Part shown: piece by piece, positions 18,230 through 26,913 of the stretch
How positions within the stretch are numbered: the stretch's first letter is position 1
Layout: each line of letters starts with the position of its first letter
Assembly (NCBI RefSeq): GCF_042432445.1
Contig: NZ_JBHLXE010000038.1
Location: 7,031 to 71,030, forward strand
Direction: 5' to 3'
DNA: 64,000 nucleotides
Source of the DNA: Thorsellia kenyensis
GTDB lineage: Bacteria > Pseudomonadota > Gammaproteobacteria > Enterobacterales > Thorselliaceae
Translations under genes and position numbers: made by a program
Notes under the pieces: generated by a model
Told to the model about the DNA's origin: nothing
The model's input: only the letters and a program-made list of their open reading frames with translations
The model's database searches: none

Positions 18230-18940
18230 ACTGTCGAATAAATTTCAATGAATCCGTACTAAAAATGTCATGTGTTTGATTATGTTTAACATATATCTCA
18301 AATTAATTTTCTTTTGCGGTATATCACTATATTTCTTTTTCTTTTATTTTATCGTTTCAGAATGTTAGCCAATATAAGTGATATATGCTTATGCAAAGAG
18401 TATTGTTTAAAAGCATACATTTTAACCGTGCATTTGCATCAATAAAACAAAAGTTTTACTGTCTATGTGAAATAGTGTGTCTTTAATCACATTACTCATA
18501 TTTTATAGAGAAATTTACCTTTTGATAAGGTATAAATAGAAATAAGATAAATTAATAATGTTATCGTTTTTTTGTTACAAGGCTTTTAAACTTGCATACG
18601 AGTATTTTAAACGCAAGGTGGCTGGATTATTTAAATTAGGCAAGAAAGTGTTAATTTCACTGAATATAAATAACAATGTCAATGTCCAAGAAATGTAGTG
18701 TGCATTACCTATAAATTTATGACTTGATATAAATAATAATCAATTACAATAGATTACCGAATGAAAATTAAATTCAACAAAAAACAATTTAATGTTAGTA
18801 TGTTATTTGTTGTGAATTTTAATGATGCTCACAGCGAGATTAATCTGAAGAAATATTAGATCTCGGATTCATTTTAAAGAGTTAAGCTTTCATGAATTAA
18901 ATTTTATAACATAAGATCTGTTCTTATTAATGAGGAAAAT
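18230..18940. other. AT-rich region upstream of dppA
   Basis: About 710 bp with no convincing open frame. It contains a CRP-like site at 18476-18491 and many AT-rich promoter-like stretches. A long leader or small RNA is possible but nothing shows it directly. Confidence 0.6.
18476..18491. promoter_or_regulatory. CRP-like binding site upstream of dppA
   Basis: TGTGT-CTTTAA-TCACA matches the TGTGA-N6-TCACA consensus at 9 of 10 defined positions. It lies about 450 bp before the dppA start, which is far for direct activation unless the promoter is also distant. AT-rich DNA yields such matches by chance, so this is a candidate only. Confidence 0.35.
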
Positions 18941-20548
18941 ATGAAGAAAAAAATTTCAAAATTAGCAACGATTATTGGCTTCATGGGGCTTGGTTTATCC
19001 GGGTTCGCTCAAGCTAATACTCTAGTTTACTGTTCTGAAGCTTCACCTGAAGGATTCAATCCACAACTTTATACTTCAGGCACTACCTATGATGCAAGTT
19101 CGGTGCCCCTTTATAACCGTCTTATTGATTTCAAAAGAGGGACTACGGAAACGCAACCTGCGCTCGCTGAAAGCTGGACTATCAGTGAAGATGGTAAAAC
19201 GTATACATTCAAATTAAGAAAAGATGTTAAGTTCCATACAACGGATGATTTTACCCCAACAAGAAATTTTAATGCGGACGACGTTGTTTATAGTTTTTTA
19301 AGGCAGCACGATGAAAAACATCCGTATTATAATGTTTCAGGGGGAACCTATGAATATTATTCTGGGATGGGAATGCGTGATATGATTCAATCGGTTGAAA
19401 AAATCGATGATCATACTGTTGTCTTTAAATTAACTAGAGCAGAAGCGCCATTCTTGGCAAATTTAGCCATGGATTTTGCCTCAATTTTATCTGCTGAATA
19501 TGCTGATAACATGCTAGCAGCAGGAACACCCGAAAATGTGGATTTATATCCAGTAGGTACAGGTCCATTTCAAATTGATGATTACCAACAAGACTCAACA
19601 ATTATCTACTCAGCGTTTGAAGATTACTGGGGAGAAAGAGGTAATGTTGAAACACTAATTTTTTCTATAACACCTGATGCAGCAATTCGTTATGCAAAAA
19701 TGCAAAAAGATGAGTGTCAAGTAATGCCTTATCCTAATCCTTCTGATATAGCGAGAATGAAACAAGATGAGTCCATTAATTTATATGAAGATGCAGGGCT
19801 CAATATAGGCTACATGGCCTTTAATGTGACTAAGCCGCCGTTAGATAATGTCAAAGTAAGGCAAGCACTCGCGATGGCTGTCAATAAACCTAGTATCATT
19901 GAAAATGTATTCCAAGGTACAGGCCAAGTAGCTAAAAACCTCATCCCACCAACCATGTGGGGCTATAATGACAGTATCGAAGATTATAAATATGATTTAG
20001 AAGCAGCAAAAGCACTTTTAAAAGAGGCGGGAATAGAAGGAGAAATAACCATCGACTTGTGGGCGATGCCAGTGCAAAGACCTTATAATCCAAATGCGAA
20101 ACGAATGGCTGAAATTATTCAAGCGGATTGGGCTAAAATAGGGGTTAAAGCCAATATTGTTACCTATGAATGGGGTGAATATTTAAAAAGGGCTAGAGAT
20201 GGTGAACATGATGTTGCTTTAATGGGCTGGAATGGCGACAATGGTGATCCTGATAACTTTTTTGCTACACTATTTAGCTGTGATGCGGCGAATAATGGTT
20301 CTAACTACGCAAGATGGTGTGATCAATCTTTTGAAGACGTCATTCAACCCGCTAGAGTAAGTAGCAACCAAGAAGAGCGTGTTGCTTTATATAAAAAAGC
20401 GCAAGAAATAATGCATGAGCAAATGCCTGCGGTAATGATTGCACACTCAACAACTTTCCAACCAGTAAGTAAGCGTGTGGAAAATTTTGTGATAAGCAAA
20501 GTAGGTAAAAATGCTTTTGATCAAGTTAACATCAAAGAAAGTAAATAG
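18941..20548 (+). CDS. dppA: Dipeptide ABC transporter periplasmic binding protein
   Basis: Binds dipeptides in the periplasm and delivers them to DppBCDF. The 535-residue protein has a signal peptide of about 26 residues ending FAQA, then sequence that follows E. coli DppA from memory along its whole length: PEGFNPQLYTSGTTYDASS, the SBP_bac_5 motif LAESWTISEDGKTYTFKLRK, YPNPSDIARMKQD and GDNGDPDNFFATLFSC. The length equals E. coli DppA (535). A TGAGGAAA ribosome site precedes ATG 18941. A strong terminator follows, so dppA can be made in excess over the membrane parts. In E. coli DppA also carries haem and signals for chemotaxis. Confidence 0.97.
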   Translation: MKKKISKLATIIGFMGLGLSGFAQANTLVYCSEASPEGFNPQLYTSGTTYDASSVPLYNRLIDFKRGTTETQPALAESWTISEDGKTYTFKLRKDVKFHTTDDFTPTRNFNADDVVYSFLRQHDEKHPYYNVSGGTYEYYSGMGMRDMIQSVEKIDDHTVVFKLTRAEAPFLANLAMDFASILSAEYADNMLAAGTPENVDLYPVGTGPFQIDDYQQDSTIIYSAFEDYWGERGNVETLIFSITPDAAIRYAKMQKDECQVMPYPNPSDIARMKQDESINLYEDAGLNIGYMAFNVTKPPLDNVKVRQALAMAVNKPSIIENVFQGTGQVAKNLIPPTMWGYNDSIEDYKYDLEAAKALLKEAGIEGEITIDLWAMPVQRPYNPNAKRMAEIIQADWAKIGVKANIVTYEWGEYLKRARDGEHDVALMGWNGDNGDPDNFFATLFSCDAANNGSNYARWCDQSFEDVIQPARVSSNQEERVALYKKAQEIMHEQMPAVMIAHSTTFQPVSKRVENFVISKVGKNAFDQVNIKESK

Positions 20549-20585
20549 TTTTAAACACTTTATGTAGTTAACGTATACAAATGAC

Positions 20586-20632
20586 AATCATCATATTTTT
20601 TGCTAACAAAGAATATGATGATTTTTTGTTTT
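20586..20632 (+). terminator. Strong intercistronic terminator/attenuator between dppA and dppB
   Basis: AATCATCATATT (20586-20597) pairs perfectly over 12 bp with AATATGATGATT (20612-20623), with a 14-base loop, followed by TTTTGTTTTAT. This is a classic intrinsic terminator 38 bp after dppA. Partial read-through would supply the downstream genes. Confidence 0.8.
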
Positions 20633-20676
20633 ATAAAGTAATTCATTGTCATCGAAGATATTTCTGAGAGAAATTC

Positions 20677-21702
20677 ATGCTGAAATTGATTTTCAAAAAA
20701 ATAATCACGTTGTTCCCCACTTTTATAGGGATCACACTCATCACATTTTTACTTGTTCATTTGATACCCGGCGATCCTGTTTTGCTAATGTCAGGTGAAA
20801 GAGGGCTCTCTGAAGAACGACATGCCCAACTACTTGCTGAATATGGTCTAGATAAGCCACTGCATCAGCAATACATCTCTTATATTCAATCTCTTTTGCA
20901 AGGCGATCTAGGTCAATCAATTAAAACCAAAAAACCTGTGTGGGACGAATTTGTTCCTAAGTTTAAAGCCACATTAGAATTGGCTTTATGTGCCTTATTA
21001 CTCGCGATTGCTGTCGGTATACCCCTAGGTGTGATTGCAGCGGTGAAGAGAGGGTCATTTTTAGATCACGCCACCATTACACTCTCTTTAACAGGTTATT
21101 CCATGCCAATCTTTTGGTGGGGCATGATGCTTATTTTAGTGATGTCTATTCATCTAAATCTCACTCCAGTAAGTGGCAGAATAGATCCTGCTCTTGTCAG
21201 ATTCCCAAGAAGCATAAGAAATGATCTCACAGGATTTATGCTTATTGATACATGGCTCTATGGCAAAGAGGGCTATTTTAAAAATGCAGTGTCGCATTTA
21301 ATTTTACCGACGATTGTATTATCAACTATTCCCTTAGCAGTCATTGTCAGAATGACTCGTTCAAGCATGTTAGAAGTACTCAATGAAGATTACATCAGAA
21401 CAGCAAGGGCCAAAGGACTGTCTAAGTGGCGAGTAATTGTTATCCATGCACTTAGAAATGCGTTAATGCCGGTGATAACCGTTATAGGCTTGCAGCTCGG
21501 TGTATTACTTTCAGGCGCAGTACTGACCGAGTACGTATTTTCTTGGCCTGGGGTAGGTACGTGGCTAATCGATTCATTAGAAAGAAGAGATTACCCTGTG
21601 ATTCAAGGGGGTGTACTTATCGTGGCGACACTTATTATTTTAGTTAATTTAGTTGTTGATATACTTTATGGTTATATTAATCCTAAAGTGAGAAATCATT
21701 AA
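20677..21702 (+). CDS. dppB: Dipeptide ABC transporter permease DppB
   Basis: Inner-membrane permease of the Dpp importer. The 341 residues start with the typical LKLIFKKIITLFPTFIGITL anchor and HLIPGDPVLL, and have about six membrane segments and the EAA-type loop YIRTARAKGLSKWRVIVIHALRNA near residues 233-256. The length matches E. coli DppB (339). It sits 14 bp before dppC, so the two are co-transcribed. A GAGAG ribosome site precedes ATG 20677. Confidence 0.95.
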   Translation: MLKLIFKKIITLFPTFIGITLITFLLVHLIPGDPVLLMSGERGLSEERHAQLLAEYGLDKPLHQQYISYIQSLLQGDLGQSIKTKKPVWDEFVPKFKATLELALCALLLAIAVGIPLGVIAAVKRGSFLDHATITLSLTGYSMPIFWWGMMLILVMSIHLNLTPVSGRIDPALVRFPRSIRNDLTGFMLIDTWLYGKEGYFKNAVSHLILPTIVLSTIPLAVIVRMTRSSMLEVLNEDYIRTARAKGLSKWRVIVIHALRNALMPVITVIGLQLGVLLSGAVLTEYVFSWPGVGTWLIDSLERRDYPVIQGGVLIVATLIILVNLVVDILYGYINPKVRNH

Positions 21703-21715
21703 TTTTGAGGTTTTC

Positions 21716-22633
21716 ATGTCAAATTCAGTCAGTATAGATAATGAAAAAAAGAATTTTCAACCAATGACTCCTTTACAGGAGTTTTGGTTTTATTTTTCTA
21801 AAAATAGAGGTGCCGTTATAGGCCTAATTTATGTTGTTGTCATGCTTCTTGTGGCCATATTTGCTCCTTTAATCGCCCCTCATTCCGCTTTTGAATTATT
21901 CAAAGCCCCGGAGAACATGAGTTTTCCTTTACCTCCAGCTTGGCTTGAGGGCGGGAGTGCAAAATTTTTACTTGGCACGGATGATATTGGTAGAGATTTA
22001 TTATCCCGCATCATTCATGGTGCGCGTCTTTCGTTATTGATTGCTTTCGTGGTCGTGACGCTCTCTTTGCTACTGGGTGTTGCTATAGGAATCATTGCAG
22101 GCTATGTAGGGGGGTATGTTGATCAGTGCATTATGCGAGTAGCTGATATAATGATGGCATTGCCAAGTCTTTTGCTTGCATTGGTTCTTGTTGCTATTTT
22201 AGGTCAATCATTATATACCGCTTCTTTGGCTTTAACATTTGTTGGATTACCCCATTATATCCGTTTAACACGCGCCCAAGTGATTGCTGAGATACAAAAA
22301 GATTACGTTGTGGCCTCAAAAATCGTTGGTGCAGGCCACTTTAGACAAATGTTTAAAAATATTTTACCTAACTGTTTGGCACCGCTCATTGTCCAAGGTT
22401 CATTAGGCTTTTCAAATGCAATTTTAGACATGGCTGCGTTGGGTTTTTTAGGTATGGGGATTCAACCCCCTGCACCAGAATGGGGCACGCTACTTTCTGA
22501 TGGGTTAAAATTTTTACAAAGTGCTTGGTGGATTGTTGTTTTTCCTGGAATGACCATACTATTTACCGTTTTGGCTTTTAATCTCGTTGGTGATGGCTTG
22601 CGAGATGCGTTTGATCCAAAACTCAAGCAATAA
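21716..22633 (+). CDS. dppC: Dipeptide ABC transporter permease DppC
   Basis: Second Dpp permease subunit, 305 residues (E. coli DppC 300). It shows the N-terminal OppC-type segment LQEFWFYFSKNRGAVIGLIY, the conserved LGTDDIGRDLLSRIIHGARLSL near residues 86-107, and the coupling loop DYVVASKIVGAGHFRQMFKNILPN near 198-221. It follows dppB by 14 bp and is separated from dppD by a 294-bp gap that contains a hairpin. Confidence 0.95.
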   Translation: MSNSVSIDNEKKNFQPMTPLQEFWFYFSKNRGAVIGLIYVVVMLLVAIFAPLIAPHSAFELFKAPENMSFPLPPAWLEGGSAKFLLGTDDIGRDLLSRIIHGARLSLLIAFVVVTLSLLLGVAIGIIAGYVGGYVDQCIMRVADIMMALPSLLLALVLVAILGQSLYTASLALTFVGLPHYIRLTRAQVIAEIQKDYVVASKIVGAGHFRQMFKNILPNCLAPLIVQGSLGFSNAILDMAALGFLGMGIQPPAPEWGTLLSDGLKFLQSAWWIVVFPGMTILFTVLAFNLVGDGLRDAFDPKLKQ

Positions 22634-22642
22634 ATTATTCTT

Positions 22643-22680
22643 AGCCTCAAGTGGTCGTCAGAAAAAAAGGATTTGAGGCT
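22643..22680 (+). terminator. Hairpin after dppC
   Basis: AGCCTCAA (22643-22650) pairs perfectly with TTGAGGCT (22673-22680) across a 22-base loop, starting 10 bp after dppC. No U-tract follows. Together with the 294-bp gap it may partly uncouple dppBC from dppDF. Confidence 0.35.
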
Positions 22681-22927
22681 TTGGTGTAGTTACCAGAAAG
22701 CTATTTACTCTTTGGTTTCTAGCTTACAAGTTCAAGCGCACCAACAGTTAATGGATACCATATTGAATGTATTCAATATTCAAAATATTTAATATTCATA
22801 ACACTCAAAATTCAATTGATAAAGATTTAAACGCTAAGATAAAAATAGTTAGGTAAAAATATGTTTACCTGAAGCAGATAAAAATAAGTCAAAGCAATGG
22901 CATGATAAATGAACTTAGGAAATAAGT

Positions 22928-23896
22928 ATGAGTCTATTAACGTTAGAAAATTTAAGCGTTCATTTTGGTGATAAACCGGCTTTTAAAGCCGTTGATAAAA
23001 TATCTTACTCTATAGCTCAAGGGGAAGTATTAGGCGTTGTTGGAGAGTCAGGATCAGGAAAGTCTGTCAGTTCTCTCGCCTTGATGGGATTGATAGATTA
23101 CCCAGGAACTGTCAAAGCTGAACGTATGGAGTTTGATGGAATGGATTTACTCGCATTGAGTGAAAAAGAGAAGCAAAAAATAGTCGGAGCACAAATATCT
23201 ATGATATTTCAAGATGCCATGACTAGCTTAAATCCAGCCTATACTGTTGGGTTTCAGATAATGGAAGCCTTAAAAGTCCATCAAGGTGGTACAAAAACAG
23301 AGAGAATGACACGCTGTATAGAACTACTTGAGCAAGTGGGTATACCCGACCCCATTTCTCGATTAAAAGCCTATCCACATCAACTATCAGGTGGGATGAG
23401 CCAACGAGTGATGATAGCCATGGCAATTGCCTGTAAACCTAAGTTGTTAATTGCTGATGAACCGACAACCGCTCTTGATGTCACCATTCAAGCACAAATC
23501 ATGGAGCTTTTAATAGAGTTACAAAAAAAAGAGAACATGGCACTCATTTTGATTACTCATGATTTAGCGTTAGTGGCTGAGGCGGCTAAAAGAATTATTG
23601 TCATGTATGCAGGGCAAATTGTTGAAGTAGCTGATACCACCACTTTGTTTAAATATCCTAAGCATCCTTATACAGAGTCTTTACTGAAAGCTTTGCCTGA
23701 ATTTTCTGAGGGTAAGGATACCTTAGAGGCTTTACCGGGTGTGGTTCCTGGAAAATATGATAGACCTACGGGTTGTCTACTTAATCCAAGATGCCCCCAC
23801 GCTAAAGAGAAATGTACACAGGAAGAACCAGAGTTGCAAGAAGTCGGTTCACATTTAGTGAAATGTCATTTTCCGTTAACCGTTACATTTGAATAA
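22928..23896 (+). CDS. dppD: Dipeptide ABC transporter ATP-binding protein DppD
   Basis: One of the two ATPases of the Dpp importer, 322 residues (E. coli DppD 327). Walker A GESGSGKS is at residues 40-47, signature LSGGMSQR near 156-163 and Walker B LLIADEPT near 175-182; the C-terminal oligopeptide-transporter domain carries the four-cysteine GCLLNPRCPHAKEKC motif, which in relatives ligates an iron-sulfur cluster. ATG 22928 has a TTAGGAAA ribosome site. It pairs with DppF 147 bp downstream. Confidence 0.94.
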   Translation: MSLLTLENLSVHFGDKPAFKAVDKISYSIAQGEVLGVVGESGSGKSVSSLALMGLIDYPGTVKAERMEFDGMDLLALSEKEKQKIVGAQISMIFQDAMTSLNPAYTVGFQIMEALKVHQGGTKTERMTRCIELLEQVGIPDPISRLKAYPHQLSGGMSQRVMIAMAIACKPKLLIADEPTTALDVTIQAQIMELLIELQKKENMALILITHDLALVAEAAKRIIVMYAGQIVEVADTTTLFKYPKHPYTESLLKALPEFSEGKDTLEALPGVVPGKYDRPTGCLLNPRCPHAKEKCTQEEPELQEVGSHLVKCHFPLTVTFE

Positions 23897-24042
23897 AAAT
23901 ACTAATAGAACGTTGATTGTTTTTAGTATATTGACTTAAGCTTTGATATATTAAATGCATACTGCGTTTAGGAAATATACAGAGCTATTCAAATAATAGG
24001 ATCAGTTTAAATAACAGTGCTTTAATTAATACTAGGCTTACT

Positions 24043-25083
24043 ATGAAAAATGAAATTGAACAACAGACTAAAAATAAAACAGATGATGAAAATGCTTCAG
24101 AAAGTTTAAAAAATAATAGTGGGCTCCATAAAACTGTTATTTTAAAAGCAGATAATCTAAAAAAACATTATGAGGTAAAAGCCGGTTTATTCAAAAAACC
24201 TAAATTAGTCAAGGCACTAGATGGTGTAAGTTTTGAATTGCGTATAGGATCGACATTAGCGGTGGTTGGTGAGTCAGGGTGTGGAAAATCTACGCTAGGC
24301 AAATTGCTTACTATGATAGAAACGCCAACAGAAGGTAATCTCTTTTATCAAGGAGCACCCTTAGCTTTTACTCAATCAGGTGAACAGCTTAGAAAGATTC
24401 AAATGATATTTCAAAATCCCTATAGTTCTCTCAATCCAAGAAAAAAAATCGGGGATATTCTCTCTGAACCTCTTATTGTTAATACGCAATTGACCTCAAA
24501 AGAAATAAAAGAAGAAGTTCTAGGTGTAATGGCAAAAGTTGGACTAAAAGCTGAGTTCTATGACCGATACCCACATATGTTTTCTGGCGGACAAAGACAG
24601 CGCATTGCAATTGCTCGGGGATTAATGCTCAAGCCAAGTGTTGTTGTGGCAGATGAGCCTGTTTCTGCTTTAGACGTTTCTGTCAGGGCACAAGTGCTTA
24701 ATTTGATGATGGAATTACAAACTAATCTAAATCTTGCGTATGTATTTATTTCTCATGACTTAACTGTTGTAAAGCATATTGCAGATGAAATAATGGTCAT
24801 GTATCTGGGCCGTTGTGTTGAAAAGGCAAGTACAGAGGTAATTTTTAGTAATCCTAAACATCCTTATACTCAAGCACTATTATCTGCGACACCTAGTTTA
24901 AGAGAAAAAAACAAGCAAGAACGTATACGTTTACAAGGGGAATTGCCAAGCCCTTTAAATCCACCGAAAGGGTGTGCATTTAGCGCGCGTTGTATGCATG
25001 CTATTGATAAATGTTTTGTAGAAGCGCCCCCCCTTTTAGAATTAAAAGAGAGAAGTATTGCGTGTCATCTGATCCAAAGCTAG
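24043..25083 (+). CDS. dppF: Dipeptide ABC transporter ATP-binding protein DppF
   Basis: Second ATPase of the Dpp importer, 346 residues. Walker A GESGCGKST near residues 76-84, the OppF-type QMIFQNPYSSLNPRKKI near 122-138, signature FSGGQRQRIAIARG near 182-195 and Walker B VVVADEPVSALD near 203-214. The C-terminal cysteine cluster GCAFSARCMHAIDKC is present. About 28 extra acidic, Asn-rich residues precede the family's usual start, so a later start is possible, though the ribosome site is weak everywhere. It closes the dpp operon. Confidence 0.93.
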   Translation: MKNEIEQQTKNKTDDENASESLKNNSGLHKTVILKADNLKKHYEVKAGLFKKPKLVKALDGVSFELRIGSTLAVVGESGCGKSTLGKLLTMIETPTEGNLFYQGAPLAFTQSGEQLRKIQMIFQNPYSSLNPRKKIGDILSEPLIVNTQLTSKEIKEEVLGVMAKVGLKAEFYDRYPHMFSGGQRQRIAIARGLMLKPSVVVADEPVSALDVSVRAQVLNLMMELQTNLNLAYVFISHDLTVVKHIADEIMVMYLGRCVEKASTEVIFSNPKHPYTQALLSATPSLREKNKQERIRLQGELPSPLNPPKGCAFSARCMHAIDKCFVEAPPLLELKERSIACHLIQS

Positions 25084-25237
25084 CATGAAAACAAAATAAA
25101 AAATCAATTATGGCGTACAAAAGTACGGCTGATTATACATAATATATGATGATCAAATTATCTATATGTTAAGCTTATCAATATTTTATTAAACCGAGAA
25201 TATTAATTTTGAGGCTAATTACAACGAAGGAGACTAT

Positions 25238-26158
25238 ATGTTGACTAGCAAAATTTTTAAAAAGTTTGGGAAGGCAATACTTTTAAGTACATTAATAACG
25301 AGTAGTTTTACTTTTGCAAATAATGCATTAGTCCTACAAACCGATTTTGGCTTAAAAGATGGTGCGGTATCCGCTATGAAAGGGGTTGCGTTTGGTGTTT
25401 CTCCTACCTTACCTATTTATGATTTAACGCATGAAGTACCGGCTTATAATATTTGGGAAGGCGCTTATCGCCTTTATCAGACTATTGAATATTGGCCTAA
25501 AGGCACCGTTTTCGTGAGCGTTGTCGATCCGGGTGTTGGCACTGATAGAACTTCAGCTGTCTTGAAGACTAAATCTGGCCATTATATTGTCTCGCCCGAC
25601 AATGGAACATTTACATTGATTGCTGAAAGATTTGGTATTGAAGCGATTAGAAAAATTGATGAGACTAAAAATAGGCTTTCTGGTTCAGAGAAGTCTTATA
25701 CTTTCCATGGTAGAGATGTTTATGCATACACAGGAGCACGCTTAGCTTCTGGTGAAATTTCTTTTGAAGAAGTAGGACCGTTACTGGAGAACAAAATAGT
25801 TTCAATTGAGTACCAAAAACCTTCAATTGAAGGTAACATCGCCAAAGGTACCATACCTATTTTAGATATACAATATGGTAATATTTGGACTAATATCGAT
25901 GAATCCTTTCTTGAGAATTTAAACATTTCTTATGGAGATGATGTCTGTTTCACTATCCAGCAAAATGGCAACGTGAAATATGATGGAAAGGCTCCTTATG
26001 TGACGAGTTTTGGTGAAGTTAAGGAGGGTGAACCACTGGTTTACTTAAATAGCCTTTTACAAGTTTCTATTGCGCTTAATGTAGACAGTTTTGCACAAAA
26101 ACATCAAATTGCTTCAGGGGCTGATTGGCATATTGCATTGCAAAAATGTTCTGAATAA
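25238..26158 (+). CDS. SAM hydroxide adenosyltransferase family protein with apparent signal peptide
   Basis: The 306-residue protein belongs to the DUF62 / SAM hydroxide adenosyltransferase family (fluorinase relatives), which hydrolyse S-adenosylmethionine to adenosine and methionine. Family signatures are LVLQTDFGLKDGAVSAMKG, VSVVDPGVGTDR with the Asp and Arg of the Asp-Arg-His triad, SPDNGTFTL, and YTFHGRDVYA with the His. The surprise is the N-terminus: a basic start followed by a hydrophobic run and FTFA, a good Sec signal of about 27 residues. Ribosome site GAAGGAG precedes ATG 25238. It stands 154 bp after dppF, so co-transcription is possible. The catalytic residues appear intact. 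Confidence 0.87.
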   Translation: MLTSKIFKKFGKAILLSTLITSSFTFANNALVLQTDFGLKDGAVSAMKGVAFGVSPTLPIYDLTHEVPAYNIWEGAYRLYQTIEYWPKGTVFVSVVDPGVGTDRTSAVLKTKSGHYIVSPDNGTFTLIAERFGIEAIRKIDETKNRLSGSEKSYTFHGRDVYAYTGARLASGEISFEEVGPLLENKIVSIEYQKPSIEGNIAKGTIPILDIQYGNIWTNIDESFLENLNISYGDDVCFTIQQNGNVKYDGKAPYVTSFGEVKEGEPLVYLNSLLQVSIALNVDSFAQKHQIASGADWHIALQKCSE

Positions 26159-26424
26159 CTCATTAGAAAATAAACCAAAATTGTGTTGAGTGTTTGCCTA
26201 GTTAACTTTGTCATCTGTTAAGTAGGTAAATCGCTCAGTTATTTACTGAGCTATAGACAGTAAATACGATAGTTCTTAAGCTCGTTTTTTGTGTAGATCT
26301 GATTCTAAGTATTTGATTTGGCAGTAAGGGATCAGATCTGATGTAAACATCTCAGTTTCTTTATCTCGCTTCGTATTAGATCTCCTACAATTTTTCGAAA
26401 TAAATGAGAAAATTTCATCTAATA

Positions 26425-26639
26425 GAGAGCTTTGAATTTCTGTGTGATATTTAATCTATTTTTGATTTTTTTTATACTAATGCTGATATGATAAACAAAA
26501 TCAATTGCTTAAGGTAAAAAAATCATGTGGAAAAATATTCAACATAGCTTTCAATTCACTAATAATAGTATTAAACAACATAAAGCTTTTGAAGAGTTTG
26601 ATACGATAAATGCACTCATTGATTGGGAGCAAATTATTA
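26425..26639 (+). mobile_element. Truncated IS5-family element (left end only)
   Basis: This segment is nearly identical to 62682-62896, the left end of the intact IS5-family element. It starts at the same GAGAGCTTTG terminus, includes the promoter region and the first 38 or so codons of the transposase (ATG at 26525), and breaks off after AAATTATTA. The 3' part and right end are absent. Two or three small differences and one deleted stretch separate the copies, so it is an older insertion reduced by deletion. Confidence 0.9.
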
Positions 26640-26724
26640 ACAACTATCCTAATTGATAGGGTTAACAGCCCGACATAATTTAAACCAACGTAATTATTTT
26701 ACCTTACTTAAAGTTATTCGAAAG

Positions 26725-26740
26725 TGTGATTTAACTCGCA
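26725..26740. promoter_or_regulatory. CRP-like site upstream of the second peptide transporter operon
   Basis: TGTGA-TTTAAC-TCGCA matches TGTGA-N6-TCACA at 9 of 10 positions and lies 174 bp before the start of the binding-protein gene, a plausible distance for a CRP-dependent promoter. It is downstream of the IS5 remnant. Candidate only. Confidence 0.4.
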
Positions 26741-26913
26741 AAAAAACAAATTTATCTATAAAAACGACAATGAAATATTGCCCTTTTGTGGCTTTATTGT
26801 AACTATTGTTAAGATTGTGTTATATAAAATTATTTAAATTTGAATGCATTGTGTTAACTAATCATTTATCTTGCTGAATGTATTTGTTGAACTAAACTTT
26901 AAGGATCTTCCAC

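Larger units (their letters stand above)
26159..26913. other. Intergenic region with an IS5 remnant and hairpins
   Basis: About 755 bp without an intact gene. It contains a 7-bp hairpin GCTCAGT/ACTGAGC (26234-26252), a 9-bp inverted repeat AGATCTGAT/ATCAGATCT (26295-26303, 26331-26339), a truncated IS5-family element (26425-26639), and a CRP-like site (26725-26740) before the next operon. Confidence 0.7.
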
